Origin: Hyphomicrobiales bacterium
GTDB taxonomy: Bacteria > Pseudomonadota > Alphaproteobacteria > Rhizobiales > Rhizobiaceae
Direction of reading: 5' to 3'
DNA length: 64,000 nt
NCBI GenBank assembly: GCA_900473745.1
Contig: UCMW01000016.1
Location: 44,062-108,061 of the forward strand
This document shows, piece by piece, positions 27,121-36,377 of this stretch. Position 1 is the first letter of the stretch; each line of letters begins with the position of its first letter. The translations under genes were made by a program, and so were the position numbers. The notes beneath the pieces were generated by a model. That model was not told where the DNA came from. It ran no database searches and worked only from the letters and a program-made list of their open reading frames with translations.

Positions 27121-27762
27121 TCAGGCAGCCTGGGCCGCGGATAGCGTCATCGGGTGCTCCAGCACCCTGCCATCGATCTCGGCTATGGCTTTCATGCGGT
27201 CGAGCAGGTCCTGGGAGACCTCCCAGGAAACCGCGACCGCCTGGACGGCCCCGATGCGCTTTGCCTCGCCGATCCGCATGCCCGGGCAGCCCATGCGTTT
27301 GAACATGCGCTCCAGGAAAACGTCGGTCACGGTCACGATATGGCTGAGGCCGGAGGCGAGGCCCAATTCGCCGACGCCACACATGAGCTCGGCGGCTGCA
27401 ATGGTCACCTGGTTGCTGGCGCGGACCTAAGAGATCTCCGGATCGATGCAGAAACGGCTCGATTCCCAGATTGCCGCACTGCGGATCTCGGGTCCGTCGC
27501 CGAGCAGGGCCGGAAACGTATCGTCGAGCATGTTGGGCCCGAGGGTCGGCAACAGGCGCAGTGAACCGCGCAACCGCCCTTTATCACCATACGAGAGCAC
27601 GTAGAGCGGATTGGCGCGGTCGTAATCGTCGATCTCCCATGCGTCGCGCACCTTGACGTCCCAACCCAGCAGGTCGTGGAAGACCCTCTTGCGCAGCCTG
27701 TGCATGGCATCGATGTCTTTGGGAAACTGGTTTCGTCTGATGCCGTTGATGATCCTGATCAT
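27121..27762 (-). pseudogene. LuxI-family acyl-homoserine-lactone synthase interrupted by an in-frame TAG
   Basis: The frame from ATG 27762 (AAGGAG 7 bases upstream) to TGA at 27121 would encode 213 residues, the normal LuxI length. It is split only by TAG at 27429-27427, codon 112, with no frame change on either side. Before the stop all catalytic residues are present: RLRKRVFHDLLGWDV (Arg, Phe, Trp), WEIDDYDRANPLYV (both Asp), RGSLRLLP and IWESSRFCID (Glu, Arg). After it the family's C-terminal half follows: VTIAAAELMCGVGELGLASG, TDVFLERMFKRMGCPG and AVSWEVS. A single G-to-T change of a GAG codon would explain it. The 111-residue product lacks the acyl-chain half and should be inactive unless the amber codon is read through. 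It may instead be a sequencing error. Confidence 0.9.
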
Positions 27763-27818
27763 GTGGTTCTCCTTCTTGTGGGATGGAGCCGTCAGGATGC
27801 GGATCAGCAATGGCTTCT

Positions 27819-27843
27819 GAAACTGGCGGTGGCGTCCAGTTTC
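27819..27843. promoter_or_regulatory. Lux-box-like inverted repeat upstream of the luxI pseudogene
   Basis: Perfect 8-bp arms GAAACTGG (27819-27826) and CCAGTTTC (27836-27843) surround a 9-bp spacer, 57 bp upstream of the synthase start in the 103-bp gap after luxR. The CTG...CAG core resembles lux boxes, though the spacing is one base longer than the common CTG-N10-CAG. It is the likely binding site of the neighbouring LuxR-type regulator. Confidence 0.5.
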
Positions 27844-27865
27844 CAGGATGCAATCTGTGATATGG

Positions 27866-28600
27866 TTACCGGTTCAGCCCTGTTTCCGGGGTTGGGCGTT
27901 CTGCGAGGCGCGGGATCAGATCACGCCAGACGGCCTCCGCGACGGCCTGGGCATTGTTCACGACGTCGAGCTTCAGGCGGGCATTCGCCATGAAATGCCG
28001 GATCGTGCGCTCTGAAATTCCGAGGATGACCGCCGTCTCCCAATAGCTCTTTCCGGCAGCGATCCAGGCCAGCGTCTCGCGTTCGCGACGCGTCAGAGGA
28101 TGTTTGCGGCCCTTGCCGCCGGGGTCCAGGCGTAGGGGCCTGACCAGCCGGGCGTTGAAGATGGTACCGAGGCTGAGGATGTCGCGATCATGGGCGCGAC
28201 GCCAGGTCGAGATTTCCTCCGGGGAGGCCGTCTGTTCCACGAGCAGGCAGCTGTGGCGGCCGGGCAAGGCCGGGAGCGGATAACCCAGGATAAAGTGGTT
28301 GCGGCTCTGTGTCCCTTGCCAGGACGCGAGCTCGAGGGGCTCCAGAGACGACGACGCTTTCAACAGGTGCTCCGTCGCCGCTTTGCTTTGGAAGTTGCGC
28401 GCTGTCTTGTCAGGGTTTCGGTGCTGGCTGTGATGGATGCGCTGCGGACGCAGGCGGCCGTTGGTGGTCACGGCATCGATATAGGTAACCGGCCCGGTCC
28501 AATAGGCCCGCTGCAACATGTGGAGGAAGGCTGGCGGATCGACCGTGTCCCACTGGTTCAGCCAATCCAACAGATCGAAATAGGCCCGCTGCTCAACCAT
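27866..28600 (-). CDS. LuxR-family transcriptional regulator
   Basis: 244 residues. The C-terminal GerE helix-turn-helix is clear (about residues 170-230): LTRRERETLAWIAAGKSYWE, ILGISERTIRHFMANARLKL and NAQAVAEAV, with the conserved Glu, Leu and Gly of LuxR proteins. The N-terminal half has the length of an autoinducer-binding domain, but I cannot find the usual Trp-x3-Tyr...Asp...Trp ligand pattern, so AHL response is uncertain. It is upstream of, and in the same direction as, the luxI pseudogene, the same order as sinR-sinI of Sinorhizobium meliloti, and the neighbouring bluB and malic-enzyme genes recall that region too (from memory). It appears intact although its partner is broken. Confidence 0.88.
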   Translation of the reverse strand: MVEQRAYFDLLDWLNQWDTVDPPAFLHMLQRAYWTGPVTYIDAVTTNGRLRPQRIHHSQHRNPDKTARNFQSKAATEHLLKASSSLEPLELASWQGTQSRNHFILGYPLPALPGRHSCLLVEQTASPEEISTWRRAHDRDILSLGTIFNARLVRPLRLDPGGKGRKHPLTRRERETLAWIAAGKSYWETAVILGISERTIRHFMANARLKLDVVNNAQAVAEAVWRDLIPRLAERPTPETGLNR

Positions 28601-28679
28601 CCACCGCCCCTAGAATCCCAGGGGCAGTGTCGGGGGTGCAGCTCTCGCTTGTCCAGTCGGCAGATTTCGCGCCGATCGA

Positions 28680-28697
28680 GGGCGGATCTATCCGCCC
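28680..28697. repeat. Inverted repeat between the malic enzyme and luxR genes
   Basis: GGGCGGAT (28680-28687) and ATCCGCCC (28690-28697) are perfect arms with a 2-bp centre. It lies 16 bp past the malic enzyme stop and 80 bp upstream of the luxR start on the same strand. It could be a terminator stem without a T-tract, or an operator for luxR. Confidence 0.4.
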
Positions 28698-28712
28698 CCT
28701 GACAGCGGCGCG

Positions 28713-31028
28713 TCAGCCGGCCGGCTGGGATGCCTCGACGACGGCGAGGGCCGCCATGTTGACGACGCCGCGCGAGGTGACCGAAGTCGACAGGACATGC
28801 ACAGGCATGGCCGCGCCGAGGAGGATCGGCCCGACATGCAGGGCGTCCATCATGGTCCGCATGATGCCGAGCGAGACATTCGCCGCATCTAGATTCGGGA
28901 AGACCAGAAGATTGGCTTCACCGGTCAGTGTGCTCTCCGGCATAGCGCGCTTGCGCAGCACTTCCGAGAGAGCCGAACCGCCCTGCATTTCGCCGTCCAC
29001 TTCGAGCTCGGGTGCCGTTTGGCGAATGATCTCCAGAGCTTTGCGCATCTTCGAAGCGCTGGGCGAGGGGCGGGAGCCGAAATTGGAATGCGACAGCAGC
29101 GCTGCCTTGGGCGCAATGCCGAAGCGGCGGATTTCCTGCGCCGCCAGCATCGTCATTTCGGCGATTTCTTCCGCACAAGGATCGTCCGTGACGAAGGTAT
29201 CAGTGAAGAAGATGGCACCGCGCTGCGAGATCAGCAGGCTGAGGCCCGAGAAGTCCCGCACGCCTTCTTGTTTGCCGATGATCTGGCGGACGTCGCGAAG
29301 ATGCCGGTCGAAACGGCCTTCGACGCCACAGATGAGCGCGTCGGCTTCACCGCGCTTGACCGCGAGAGCGCCGATGACGGTCGTATTGGTACGCACGATG
29401 GTGCGGGCAGCTTCCGGGTTGATGCCGGCGCGGCCGACCAGCGCGAAATAATCATCGACGTATTCGCGGTAGCGCGGATCGTCTTCCGGGTTGACCAGCT
29501 GGAAGTCGACGCCCGGCCTGATGCGCAGACCATAGCGTTGCAGGCGGGTCTCGATGATCTGTGGACGACCGATGAGGATCGGCTCGCCGATGCCGTCTTC
29601 GAGCAGGACCTGGGCGGCGCGCAGCACGCGTTCGTCTTCGCCCTCTGCGAAGATCACGCGCTTTTTCGATGCCGTCTTGGCGGCCGCGAAGATCGGCTTC
29701 ATGACGAAACCGGAGCGGAAGACGAAGCGGTTCAACTGGTCGAGATAGGTGTCGAAATCCTCGATCGGGCGACGGGCGACGCCGCTGTCGGCTGCCGCCT
29801 TGGCGACGGCCGGGGCAATGCGCAGGATCAGACGCGGATCGAAGGGCGAGGGAATGAGGTAATCGGGGCCGAAGGTCGGGGTTTCACCTGAATAGGCCTT
29901 CGCGGCCACTTCCGAGACTTCCTCGCGGGCAAGGGCCGCGATGGCGCGCACGGCGGCCATCTTCATTTCTTCATTGATCGTGGTCGCGCCGCAATCGAGC
30001 GCGCCGCGGAAGATATAGGGGAAGCAGAGGACGTTGTTGACCTGGTTCGGGAAGTCGGAGCGACCGGTGCAGATCATGGCGTCGGGCCTTGCGGCGCGCG
30101 CCTCCTCCGGCATGATTTCCGGCTTCGGGTTGGCGAGCGCCATGATCAGCGGCTTCGGCGCCATGCGGGCCAAAAGTTCAGGCTTCAGGACGCCGGCCGC
30201 CGACAGGCCGAGGAAGACGTCGGCGTCGTCGATGCTTTCGGCGAGCGCGCGCTTGTCGGTTTCCTGCGCGTAGACTTCCTTCCAGGGGTCCATCAGCTCG
30301 TTGCGGCCCTTGTAGACCACACCTTCGATGTCATGCACCCAGATGTTCTCGCGCTGGGCGCCGAGGATCACCAGGAGATTGAGGCAGGCAAGGGCGGCGG
30401 CACCGGCGCCGGAGGCGACGATCTTGACGTCTGCGATCGTCTTGCCGGCGAGTTCCAGCCCGTTCAGGATGGCGGCCGCAACGATGATGGCCGTGCCGTG
30501 CTGGTCGTCATGGAAGACTGGAATGTTCATCTTGGCGCGGAGTTGGTCCTCGACTTGGAAACATTCCGGTGCCTTGATGTCTTCGAGGTTGATGCCGCCG
30601 AAGGTCGGCTCCAGTGCCGAAATGGTCGAGACCATGTCGTCGACGCCGGGGGCATCGATTTCGATGTCGAAAACGTCGATGCCGGCGAATTTCTTGAAGA
30701 GAACGGCTTTGCCTTCCATAACCGGCTTGGAGGCGAGCGGCCCGATATTGCCGAGACCGAGGACAGCCGTGCCGTTGGAGATGACTGCGACCAGGTTGGA
30801 GCGCGCCGTGTAATCGTCGGCTGCGGCTGGGTCGTCCTTGATCGCGAGGCAGGGCGCTGCGACGCCGGGCGAGTAGGCGAGGGCCAGGTCGCGCTGGTTG
30901 CCGAGCGGCTTGGTGGCCTGAATTTCCAGTTTCCCGGGACGGGGATAGCGGTGGTAGAAGAGCGCCTGTTCGTCGAGATCAGCGGTCGGGTTTGCAACTT
31001 GCGGCTTGTTTTTGTCCTGAGAAGTCAT
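28713..31028 (-). CDS. maeB: Malic enzyme with C-terminal phosphotransacetylase-like domain (MaeB type)
   Basis: 771 residues from ATG 31028; ATGs at 31055 and 31076 are alternatives, with no decisive ribosome site. The first 430 residues are the malic enzyme: [49 protein letters not shown] and the dinucleotide loop [16 protein letters not shown]. From about residue 445 a phosphotransacetylase-like domain follows ([41 protein letters not shown]), known in MaeB proteins to be regulatory rather than catalytic. It decarboxylates malate to pyruvate. NAD or NADP preference cannot be told from sequence; S. meliloti has one of each in this family. It lies upstream of luxR on the same strand, 112 bp away. 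Confidence 0.93.
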   Translation of the reverse strand: MTSQDKNKPQVANPTADLDEQALFYHRYPRPGKLEIQATKPLGNQRDLALAYSPGVAAPCLAIKDDPAAADDYTARSNLVAVISNGTAVLGLGNIGPLASKPVMEGKAVLFKKFAGIDVFDIEIDAPGVDDMVSTISALEPTFGGINLEDIKAPECFQVEDQLRAKMNIPVFHDDQHGTAIIVAAAILNGLELAGKTIADVKIVASGAGAAALACLNLLVILGAQRENIWVHDIEGVVYKGRNELMDPWKEVYAQETDKRALAESIDDADVFLGLSAAGVLKPELLARMAPKPLIMALANPKPEIMPEEARAARPDAMICTGRSDFPNQVNNVLCFPYIFRGALDCGATTINEEMKMAAVRAIAALAREEVSEVAAKAYSGETPTFGPDYLIPSPFDPRLILRIAPAVAKAAADSGVARRPIEDFDTYLDQLNRFVFRSGFVMKPIFAAAKTASKKRVIFAEGEDERVLRAAQVLLEDGIGEPILIGRPQIIETRLQRYGLRIRPGVDFQLVNPEDDPRYREYVDDYFALVGRAGINPEAARTIVRTNTTVIGALAVKRGEADALICGVEGRFDRHLRDVRQIIGKQEGVRDFSGLSLLISQRGAIFFTDTFVTDDPCAEEIAEMTMLAAQEIRRFGIAPKAALLSHSNFGSRPSPSASKMRKALEIIRQTAPELEVDGEMQGGSALSEVLRKRAMPESTLTGEANLLVFPNLDAANVSLGIMRTMMDALHVGPILLGAAMPVHVLSTSVTSRGVVNMAALAVVEASQPAG

Positions 31029-31229
31029 CGGTTCACCGGCAATTCCTGTCTTCATACACTCCCTGCCGTCATACACGAATTGGCCACGAGTGGTAGACTT
31101 TAGTTCCGTGATCCCCTGCCTGCGCGGATAACACGCCAGAACCGCGTTTCAACCGCAAATCTTCCGATGTCATCTTCCTGCAACACGAGTCTGGTTAAGC
31201 GCTCACAAGACAGCGAAGAGGATCGTGCC

Positions 31230-32084
31230 GTGGAAGACGTAAGCGAAACACGCCATTTCAGGACCCTGTTCATTTCTGACGTGCATCTCGGATCGAAGGC
31301 CGCCAAGACGGACTTCCTGCTCGATTTCCTGCGCACGCACGAGGCTGATACCATCATTCTGGTCGGTGACATCATCGATGGCTGGCGCCTCAAGCGCAGC
31401 TGGTACTGGCCGCAGCAATGCAACGACGTTGTCCAGAAGCTGCTGCGCAAGGCGCGCAAGGGCACACGGATCGTCTACATCCCCGGCAATCACGACGAAT
31501 TCATGCGGGATTTTCCGGGCATGCATTTTGGCGGCATCGAGGTCGCCGAGCGCATGGTGCATGAAATGGCCGACGGGAAGAAGTATCTCGTCCTGCACGG
31601 CGACGAATTCGACGTGGTCGTCCGCAACGCCCGACTGCTCGCCTATCTTGGCGATTGGGCCTATGACACGGCGATTGCCATTAACGTCATGCTCGCCGCC
31701 ATCCGCCGCCGCCTCGGCATGCCTTATTGGTCTTTCTCGGCCTGGGCGAAGCTGCAGGTGAAGCATGCGGTCAATTTCATCGGTGAGTTCCAGCGCGTGG
31801 TGGCAGACGAGGCACGCCGCGCCGAGGTGGACGGTGTCATCTGTGGCCATATCCACCATGCCGTCATGGAGGACATCGACGGCATCCACTACGTCAATAC
31901 CGGCGACTGGGTGGAGAGCTGCACGGCGATCGCCGAGCATGCCGACGGACGCCTGGAGCTAATTTCCTGGGGCCATAAGGTGAGCGCGCTCTCAACACCC
32001 AAGCGTGCAGCGAGGCTGGTTCCGGTCCTGCTTCCGTCCAGCGTTGCCGATGTGGCAGAGGAAGATGGCGTCCGGGCGGCTTGA
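31230..32084 (+). CDS. LpxH-like metallophosphoesterase
   Basis: About 284 residues from a GTG at 31230 with GAGG 8 bases upstream; the frame is open to 31167. The calcineurin-like metal site is complete: FISDVHLGSKAAK (Asp-x-His), ILVGDIIDGW (GDxxD), YIPGNHDEFM (GNHDE), VLHGDEFD and ICGHIHHAVMEDI (GHxH). This is the COG2908 group related to UDP-2,3-diacylglucosamine pyrophosphatases. Alphaproteobacteria normally use LpxI for lipid A, so the true substrate is open, and another lipid or nucleotide diphosphate is possible. It is a single gene, divergent from maeB and 154 bp ahead of the Mla operon. Confidence 0.85.
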   Translation: MEDVSETRHFRTLFISDVHLGSKAAKTDFLLDFLRTHEADTIILVGDIIDGWRLKRSWYWPQQCNDVVQKLLRKARKGTRIVYIPGNHDEFMRDFPGMHFGGIEVAERMVHEMADGKKYLVLHGDEFDVVVRNARLLAYLGDWAYDTAIAINVMLAAIRRRLGMPYWSFSAWAKLQVKHAVNFIGEFQRVVADEARRAEVDGVICGHIHHAVMEDIDGIHYVNTGDWVESCTAIAEHADGRLELISWGHKVSALSTPKRAARLVPVLLPSSVADVAEEDGVRAA

Positions 32085-32238
32085 GCGAGGGCGTGTTGCA
32101 AAGCAGCCATCGCTTTCGGCATTCGGGCGGGAAAAGCGCGATTAACGATCCTTAAAGGATTTCTTCCCGTGCGACGATGGTTATAGTGTGCAGCCATCTG
32201 TCACGTGATTTGCGTAACCGGATCTTGCCGGCGCGAAT

Positions 32239-33408
32239 ATGGAAGTAATCGCCACTTTGAATCCGGTTGAGCCTGATAACGCCCGCATCGAGATCGAGGA
32301 TCAGCCGGACGGTACGGGTCGGCTGATCCGGCTTGTTGGCCTGTGGAAGAACAACAGCCTCAGCGCGATCATCAAATCCGCCGGCCCGCTTGTCGACGAC
32401 AAAGATGCGCGCTCGGACATCATAGATCTCAGTGGCGTCTCGGGCATGGATACGGCCGGAGCCTGGCTGATCCGGCGTTTCGTGACGGAACGGCGTGAGC
32501 AAGGGCGCTCAGTTGAAATCGTGGGTGCACATCCAGAGATGCGGGACCTCATCGAGGCGCTTCCAGAAAAGGTCACGGCACCGGAAAAGCCGGTTGATCG
32601 CCGCACCCGCTTCGAGCGTGTCTTCGAGCCGGTCGGACGTCTCACGGTCAGCCTTTGGGGTGATTTGGTCGCGATGATGTTCGTTCTGGGCTCTGCGGTC
32701 CGTGGCGCGCAAACCAAGCAGGGGCGCGGCTCCGGCGTGTCGCCGGCTTCCGTCGTCAACCAGCTCGACCACATGGGTGTGCGGGCGGTTCCGATCATCA
32801 CGCTCATGTCCTTCCTGATCGGCGCGATCATCGCCCAGCAGGGCGCGTTCCAGCTTCGCTATTTCGGCGCCGAGGTCTTTGTCGTCGACCTCGTCGGGAT
32901 CCTGCAACTGCGCGAGATCGGCGTGCTCCTGACGGCGATCATGATCGCCGGTCGCTCTGGGAGTGCGATCACTGCCGAGATCGGCTCGATGAAGATGCGC
33001 GAGGAGATCGATGCCCTGAAGGTCATCGGACTCAATCCGATCGGCGTCCTGGTCTTCCCGCGACTCGTCGCGCTGACGATCGCACTGCCGCTTCTGACCA
33101 TCGTCGCGAACTTTGCCGCCCTTTATGGGGCGGCGGTCGTTGTCTGGGCCTATTCCGGCATCACCTTCGATGTCTTCATCACCCGACTTCACGAGGCTGT
33201 CGACTATTCGACGCTTGCGACCGGCATGATCAAGGCACCCTTCATGGCGCTGATCATCGGGATCATTGCGGCCGTGGAGGGTATGAAGGTCGGCGGAAGT
33301 GCCGAGTCTCTCGGCCGCCACGTCACGGCCTCGGTGGTCAAGTCGATCTTCGTCGTCATCCTCGTGGACGGGCTCTTTGCCATGTTCTACGCAGCCATCG
33401 ATTTCTGA
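32239..33408 (+). CDS. mlaE: MlaE-type lipid ABC transporter permease with N-terminal STAS domain
   Basis: 389 residues. The first 110 residues form a STAS domain (IIDLSGVSGMDTAGAWLIRR), the module that is a separate MlaB protein in E. coli. The permease follows with about six membrane helices and the family signature VLLTAIMIAGRSGSAITAEI, then MKMREEIDALKVIGLNP and FMALIIGIIAAVEGMKVGG. It is the inner-membrane part of a system that moves phospholipids between membranes. It is the first of four tightly spaced genes (10-bp gap to mlaF), ending at the terminator at 36301. Confidence 0.93.
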   Translation: MEVIATLNPVEPDNARIEIEDQPDGTGRLIRLVGLWKNNSLSAIIKSAGPLVDDKDARSDIIDLSGVSGMDTAGAWLIRRFVTERREQGRSVEIVGAHPEMRDLIEALPEKVTAPEKPVDRRTRFERVFEPVGRLTVSLWGDLVAMMFVLGSAVRGAQTKQGRGSGVSPASVVNQLDHMGVRAVPIITLMSFLIGAIIAQQGAFQLRYFGAEVFVVDLVGILQLREIGVLLTAIMIAGRSGSAITAEIGSMKMREEIDALKVIGLNPIGVLVFPRLVALTIALPLLTIVANFAALYGAAVVVWAYSGITFDVFITRLHEAVDYSTLATGMIKAPFMALIIGIIAAVEGMKVGGSAESLGRHVTASVVKSIFVVILVDGLFAMFYAAIDF

Positions 33409-33418
33409 GGAGGGCGGG

Positions 33419-34228
33419 ATGAACCAGAGAGCCTCCGGCGAGCGCGAGACCATTCTTTCGGTGAAGGACCTGACGGTTGGCTTCGGCGACAAAATCGTCC
33501 TCGACAAACTCAATCTCGACATTTATCGCGGCGAAATTCTCGGTTTCGTCGGTGCTTCAGGCGCGGGCAAATCCGTTCTCATGCGCACCGTCTTGCGGCT
33601 TTTGCCGCGTCGGTCTGGCACCATCCAGATCCTCGGTTCTGACTACGACACGGTGGATGAGGTCAAGCGCACGGCGCTCGATACCCGCCTGGGGGTTCTT
33701 TTCCAGCACGGCGCCCTATTTTCTTCATTGACCGTGAAGGAGAACATCCAGCTGCCGATGCGTGAATACCTTGATCTGCCGCAGTGGCTGATGGACGAAC
33801 TCGCCTACCTCAAGATCGAGTTGGTCGGCTTGCACCCGGATGCTGCAGATAAGTATCCTTCCGAATTGTCGGGCGGTATGATCAAACGCGCGGCCTTAGC
33901 GCGGGCGCTTGCGCTCGATCCGGATCTCGTCTTCCTCGACGAGCCGACCTCCGGCCTCGACCCCATCGGGGCTGCAGAGTTCGATGAACTGATCGCACAA
34001 TTGCGCGATACGCTTGGATTGACGGTCTATATGGTCACCCACGATCTCGACAGCCTGTTCTCCGTCTGCGACCGTATCGCGGTGCTCGGACAGAAGCGGG
34101 TACTGGTAGAGGGGACGCTGGACGATATGCTCGCCTTCGACGATGCGTGGGTTCAATCCTATTTCAAGGGCAAGCGTGCCCGTTCCATTCCTCGGGCGGA
34201 GAATTCCGCCGGACATCCGGTAGAGTAA
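33419..34228 (+). CDS. mlaF: MlaF-type lipid ABC transporter ATP-binding protein
   Basis: 269 residues from the ATG at 33419, with a strong GGAGG site; the frame open further upstream overlaps mlaE. The ATPase motifs are complete: Walker A GASGAGKS, Q-loop LGVLFQHGALFSS, signature LSGGMIKRAALARAL, Walker B DLVFLDEPTSGLDP and the switch His in MVTHDLDSL. GxLFQxGALFxSLTV is characteristic of the Mla subgroup. It powers the permease encoded just before it. Its stop lies 3 bp before the mlaD start. Confidence 0.95.
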   Translation: MNQRASGERETILSVKDLTVGFGDKIVLDKLNLDIYRGEILGFVGASGAGKSVLMRTVLRLLPRRSGTIQILGSDYDTVDEVKRTALDTRLGVLFQHGALFSSLTVKENIQLPMREYLDLPQWLMDELAYLKIELVGLHPDAADKYPSELSGGMIKRAALARALALDPDLVFLDEPTSGLDPIGAAEFDELIAQLRDTLGLTVYMVTHDLDSLFSVCDRIAVLGQKRVLVEGTLDDMLAFDDAWVQSYFKGKRARSIPRAENSAGHPVE

Positions 34229-34231
34229 GCC

Positions 34232-35605
34232 ATGGAAACCAAAGCCAATTACGCCATAGTCGGTTTTTTCACGATGATGGTTATCGGAGCCGCCTTTGGG
34301 TTCGTCTATTGGATGGCCGAATATGGCAGAGGCGGCGAGATGGCGCCGCTCGCCATCCGCATTCCAGGTTCTGCCAACGGTCTCAGCATTGGCTCACCGG
34401 TGCGCTTCAACGGCATATCAGTTGGTTCGGTCCGCAACCTCTATATCGACAATGAGGACCCGAATTTCTCGGTGGCCTTCACGGAGGTCCGTGCAGATGC
34501 GCCGGTCACTTCGGGTACAAAGGCAATCCTTGAAATCCAAGGGCTGACGGGTGCTGCCTATATCGAGCTTTCGGGCGGTGGTCCGGGATCGGGCGAGCCT
34601 ATCCTGGCGCGGGCGATTGACACCGGCGAACCCGCGATCCTAACGGCCGAACAATCAAGCGTCACCAATCTCCTGACTACGGCCGACCGGATCCTGCAGC
34701 GTGCCGATGGTGCGGTGGCCGAACTCCAGGGCTTCATCGCCGATGCACGCGCACCGTTGACGAACACTGTTCGCAATGCCGAGACCTTCTCGAAGTCGTT
34801 GGCGGACAATGCAAAGGGGATCGACGAATTTCTGAAGAGCGTCAGTTCATTGTCTGATTCTGTCTCCGGTCTGTCCGGCCGTCTCGATACGACGCTGGCG
34901 GCGGCCGAGGACCTGTTCAGGGCGCTCAATTCGGAGAAGATCGACCAGATCCTCACCAATACCGAGCGCGCGACGGCGAGCTTTGCGGATGCGTCGAAGA
35001 GCATCGGTCCGGCGATCGACAGCTTCCGCGAAACGGCCAACACGTTCCAGCGTTTCGGCACCAATGCCGACCAGACACTGCAGAAGGTTTCGGCGCTCAT
35101 CGATGCGGTGGACAGCCAGAAGATCGGTCGAGTGGTCGACGACGTCTCGGTTGCGACTGCCGATGCACGACAGGCGATCGCCGGGTTCAAGGACCTGTCG
35201 ACGAGCATTACCGGCCGCAAGGACGATATCGACAGGGCGATCGACGACTTTACGCAGCTGGCAAACCGCCTCAATACCTCCTCACAGCAGGTGGATGGCA
35301 TCCTGAGGAAGGTCGACAGTTTCCTCGGGTCCGGCGATGCGAACTCTCTCAGTGTCGAGGCCCGCAAGACGCTTGAGGCCATCAGGGCCACGGCCGAAAA
35401 TCTCAACGCGCAGATCGGACCGATCGCGGCCAACCTTCAGCGCTTCTCGGCCACCGGCCTGCGGGACATCCAGACGCTGGTCAACGATACCCGAAACACC
35501 GTTCGCGGTCTGAACGACGCGATCACCAATTTTGATGACGATCCGCAGCGTCTGCTTTTCGGCGGCGACACGGTCAAGGAATTCGACGGACGGACACGCC
35601 GATGA
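34232..35605 (+). CDS. mlaD: MlaD/MCE-domain periplasmic lipid-binding protein
   Basis: 457 residues. A single N-terminal anchor helix (YAIVGFFTMMVIGAAFGFVY) is followed by the MCE domain (about residues 38-115) with GLSIGSPVRFNGISVGSV and ILEIQGLTGAAYIELSGG. The remaining 330 residues are helical repeats with heptads (RADGAVAELQGFIADARAPL, then several 'TTLAAAEDLFRAL'-type segments), far longer than the 183-residue E. coli MlaD and closer to plant TGD2 and mycobacterial MCE layouts. The long tail may form a tube across the periplasm. The stop overlaps the next gene's ATG as ATGA. Confidence 0.93.
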   Translation: METKANYAIVGFFTMMVIGAAFGFVYWMAEYGRGGEMAPLAIRIPGSANGLSIGSPVRFNGISVGSVRNLYIDNEDPNFSVAFTEVRADAPVTSGTKAILEIQGLTGAAYIELSGGGPGSGEPILARAIDTGEPAILTAEQSSVTNLLTTADRILQRADGAVAELQGFIADARAPLTNTVRNAETFSKSLADNAKGIDEFLKSVSSLSDSVSGLSGRLDTTLAAAEDLFRALNSEKIDQILTNTERATASFADASKSIGPAIDSFRETANTFQRFGTNADQTLQKVSALIDAVDSQKIGRVVDDVSVATADARQAIAGFKDLSTSITGRKDDIDRAIDDFTQLANRLNTSSQQVDGILRKVDSFLGSGDANSLSVEARKTLEAIRATAENLNAQIGPIAANLQRFSATGLRDIQTLVNDTRNTVRGLNDAITNFDDDPQRLLFGGDTVKEFDGRTRR

Positions 35606-36267
35606 CGAGAACCACCGGAGAGGACGACAGAATGCACAGGATCGGCGTCAACGGGTCCGCGGACATGGGCAAGTTTCGGCGGCTGCTTTTGACTACGGTG
35701 CTCGTTCCGAGCCTCGGCCTTGGCCTTTCGGCCTGTGGTTCCAAGGCCGTCAACGATACGTTCGACCTGACGGCAGCCGCGAGTGATGTCGCGACATCCG
35801 CCAGCGCCCGCAATCGACAGTTGCTCGTCGCGGATCCCTCGGCGCTGAAGGCGCTGGACAGCGAGCAGATCCTCGTACGTGTCTCCGGCGCAGAAATCCA
35901 ATATCTGTCGCAGTCGCAGTGGAGCGACCGCCTGACGCGTGTCGTCCAGTCCAAGCTCGTGGAGGCCTTCGAGAATACCGGGCGGCTGGGCGGCGTCGGT
36001 CGGCCGGGGCAAGGGCTGGCCATCGACTTCCAGCTGATTACGGATGTGCGTGCCTTCGAGGTCTCGGCCGAAGGTGCCGATCGCGGCGTGGTCGAGATTT
36101 CGGCGAAGTTGCTCAACGACCGAAACGGCACCGTCAGGGCACAGCGGGTATTTCGCGCTGAAGCGCCTGCATCCGGTTCGGACAATGCGGCCTATGTGGC
36201 GGCGCTCGATCAGGCCTTCGCCCGCGTGACCGGCGATATCGTGGCCTGGACGTTGCAGTCGATCTGA
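35602..36267 (+). CDS. ABC-type transport auxiliary lipoprotein (PqiC-like)
   Basis: 221 residues if it starts at the ATG overlapping the mlaD stop; an ATG at 35632 with AGAGG upstream is also likely. A lipoprotein signal ends in GLGLSACGSK, with the lipobox LSAC. The mature protein matches the PqiC/YmbA auxiliary lipoprotein domain: ILVRVSGAEIQYLSQSQWSD, RLTRVVQSKLVEAFENTGRL, and a C-terminal VAALDQAFARVTGDIVAW. Such lipoproteins join MCE transporters to the outer membrane. It is the last gene of the mla operon. Confidence 0.88.
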   Translation: MTRTTGEDDRMHRIGVNGSADMGKFRRLLLTTVLVPSLGLGLSACGSKAVNDTFDLTAAASDVATSASARNRQLLVADPSALKALDSEQILVRVSGAEIQYLSQSQWSDRLTRVVQSKLVEAFENTGRLGGVGRPGQGLAIDFQLITDVRAFEVSAEGADRGVVEISAKLLNDRNGTVRAQRVFRAEAPASGSDNAAYVAALDQAFARVTGDIVAWTLQSI

Positions 36268-36300
36268 ACGCGCTCAAGTCTTCTTCAGTCCAGCCAAAAC

Positions 36301-36334
36301 AAAACCCCGGATCGCCGCAGCGATCCGGGGTTTT
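36301..36334. terminator. Bidirectional terminator between the mla operon and the giant gene
   Basis: Fourteen-base perfect arms AAAACCCCGGATCG (36301-36314) and CGATCCGGGGTTTT (36321-36334) around a 6-base loop, with A and T tracts inside the arms. It serves both convergent transcripts. Confidence 0.9.
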
Positions 36335-36377
36335 CTTTCGCCTATGGGGAGCCGGGTGACCGGCTCCGATCACATCC

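Noticed and set aside
27121..27408. Treating the downstream half of the luxI frame as an independent 95-residue gene starting at GTG 27408
   Set aside because: It is in the same frame as the upstream half, has no ribosome site of its own, and corresponds exactly to the C-terminal half of LuxI proteins.
32144..32157. TTAA-N6-TTAA before mlaE as a CtrA box
   Set aside because: The spacing is six rather than the seven bases of the CtrA consensus and no TTAACC half-site is present, so it is not listed as a site.
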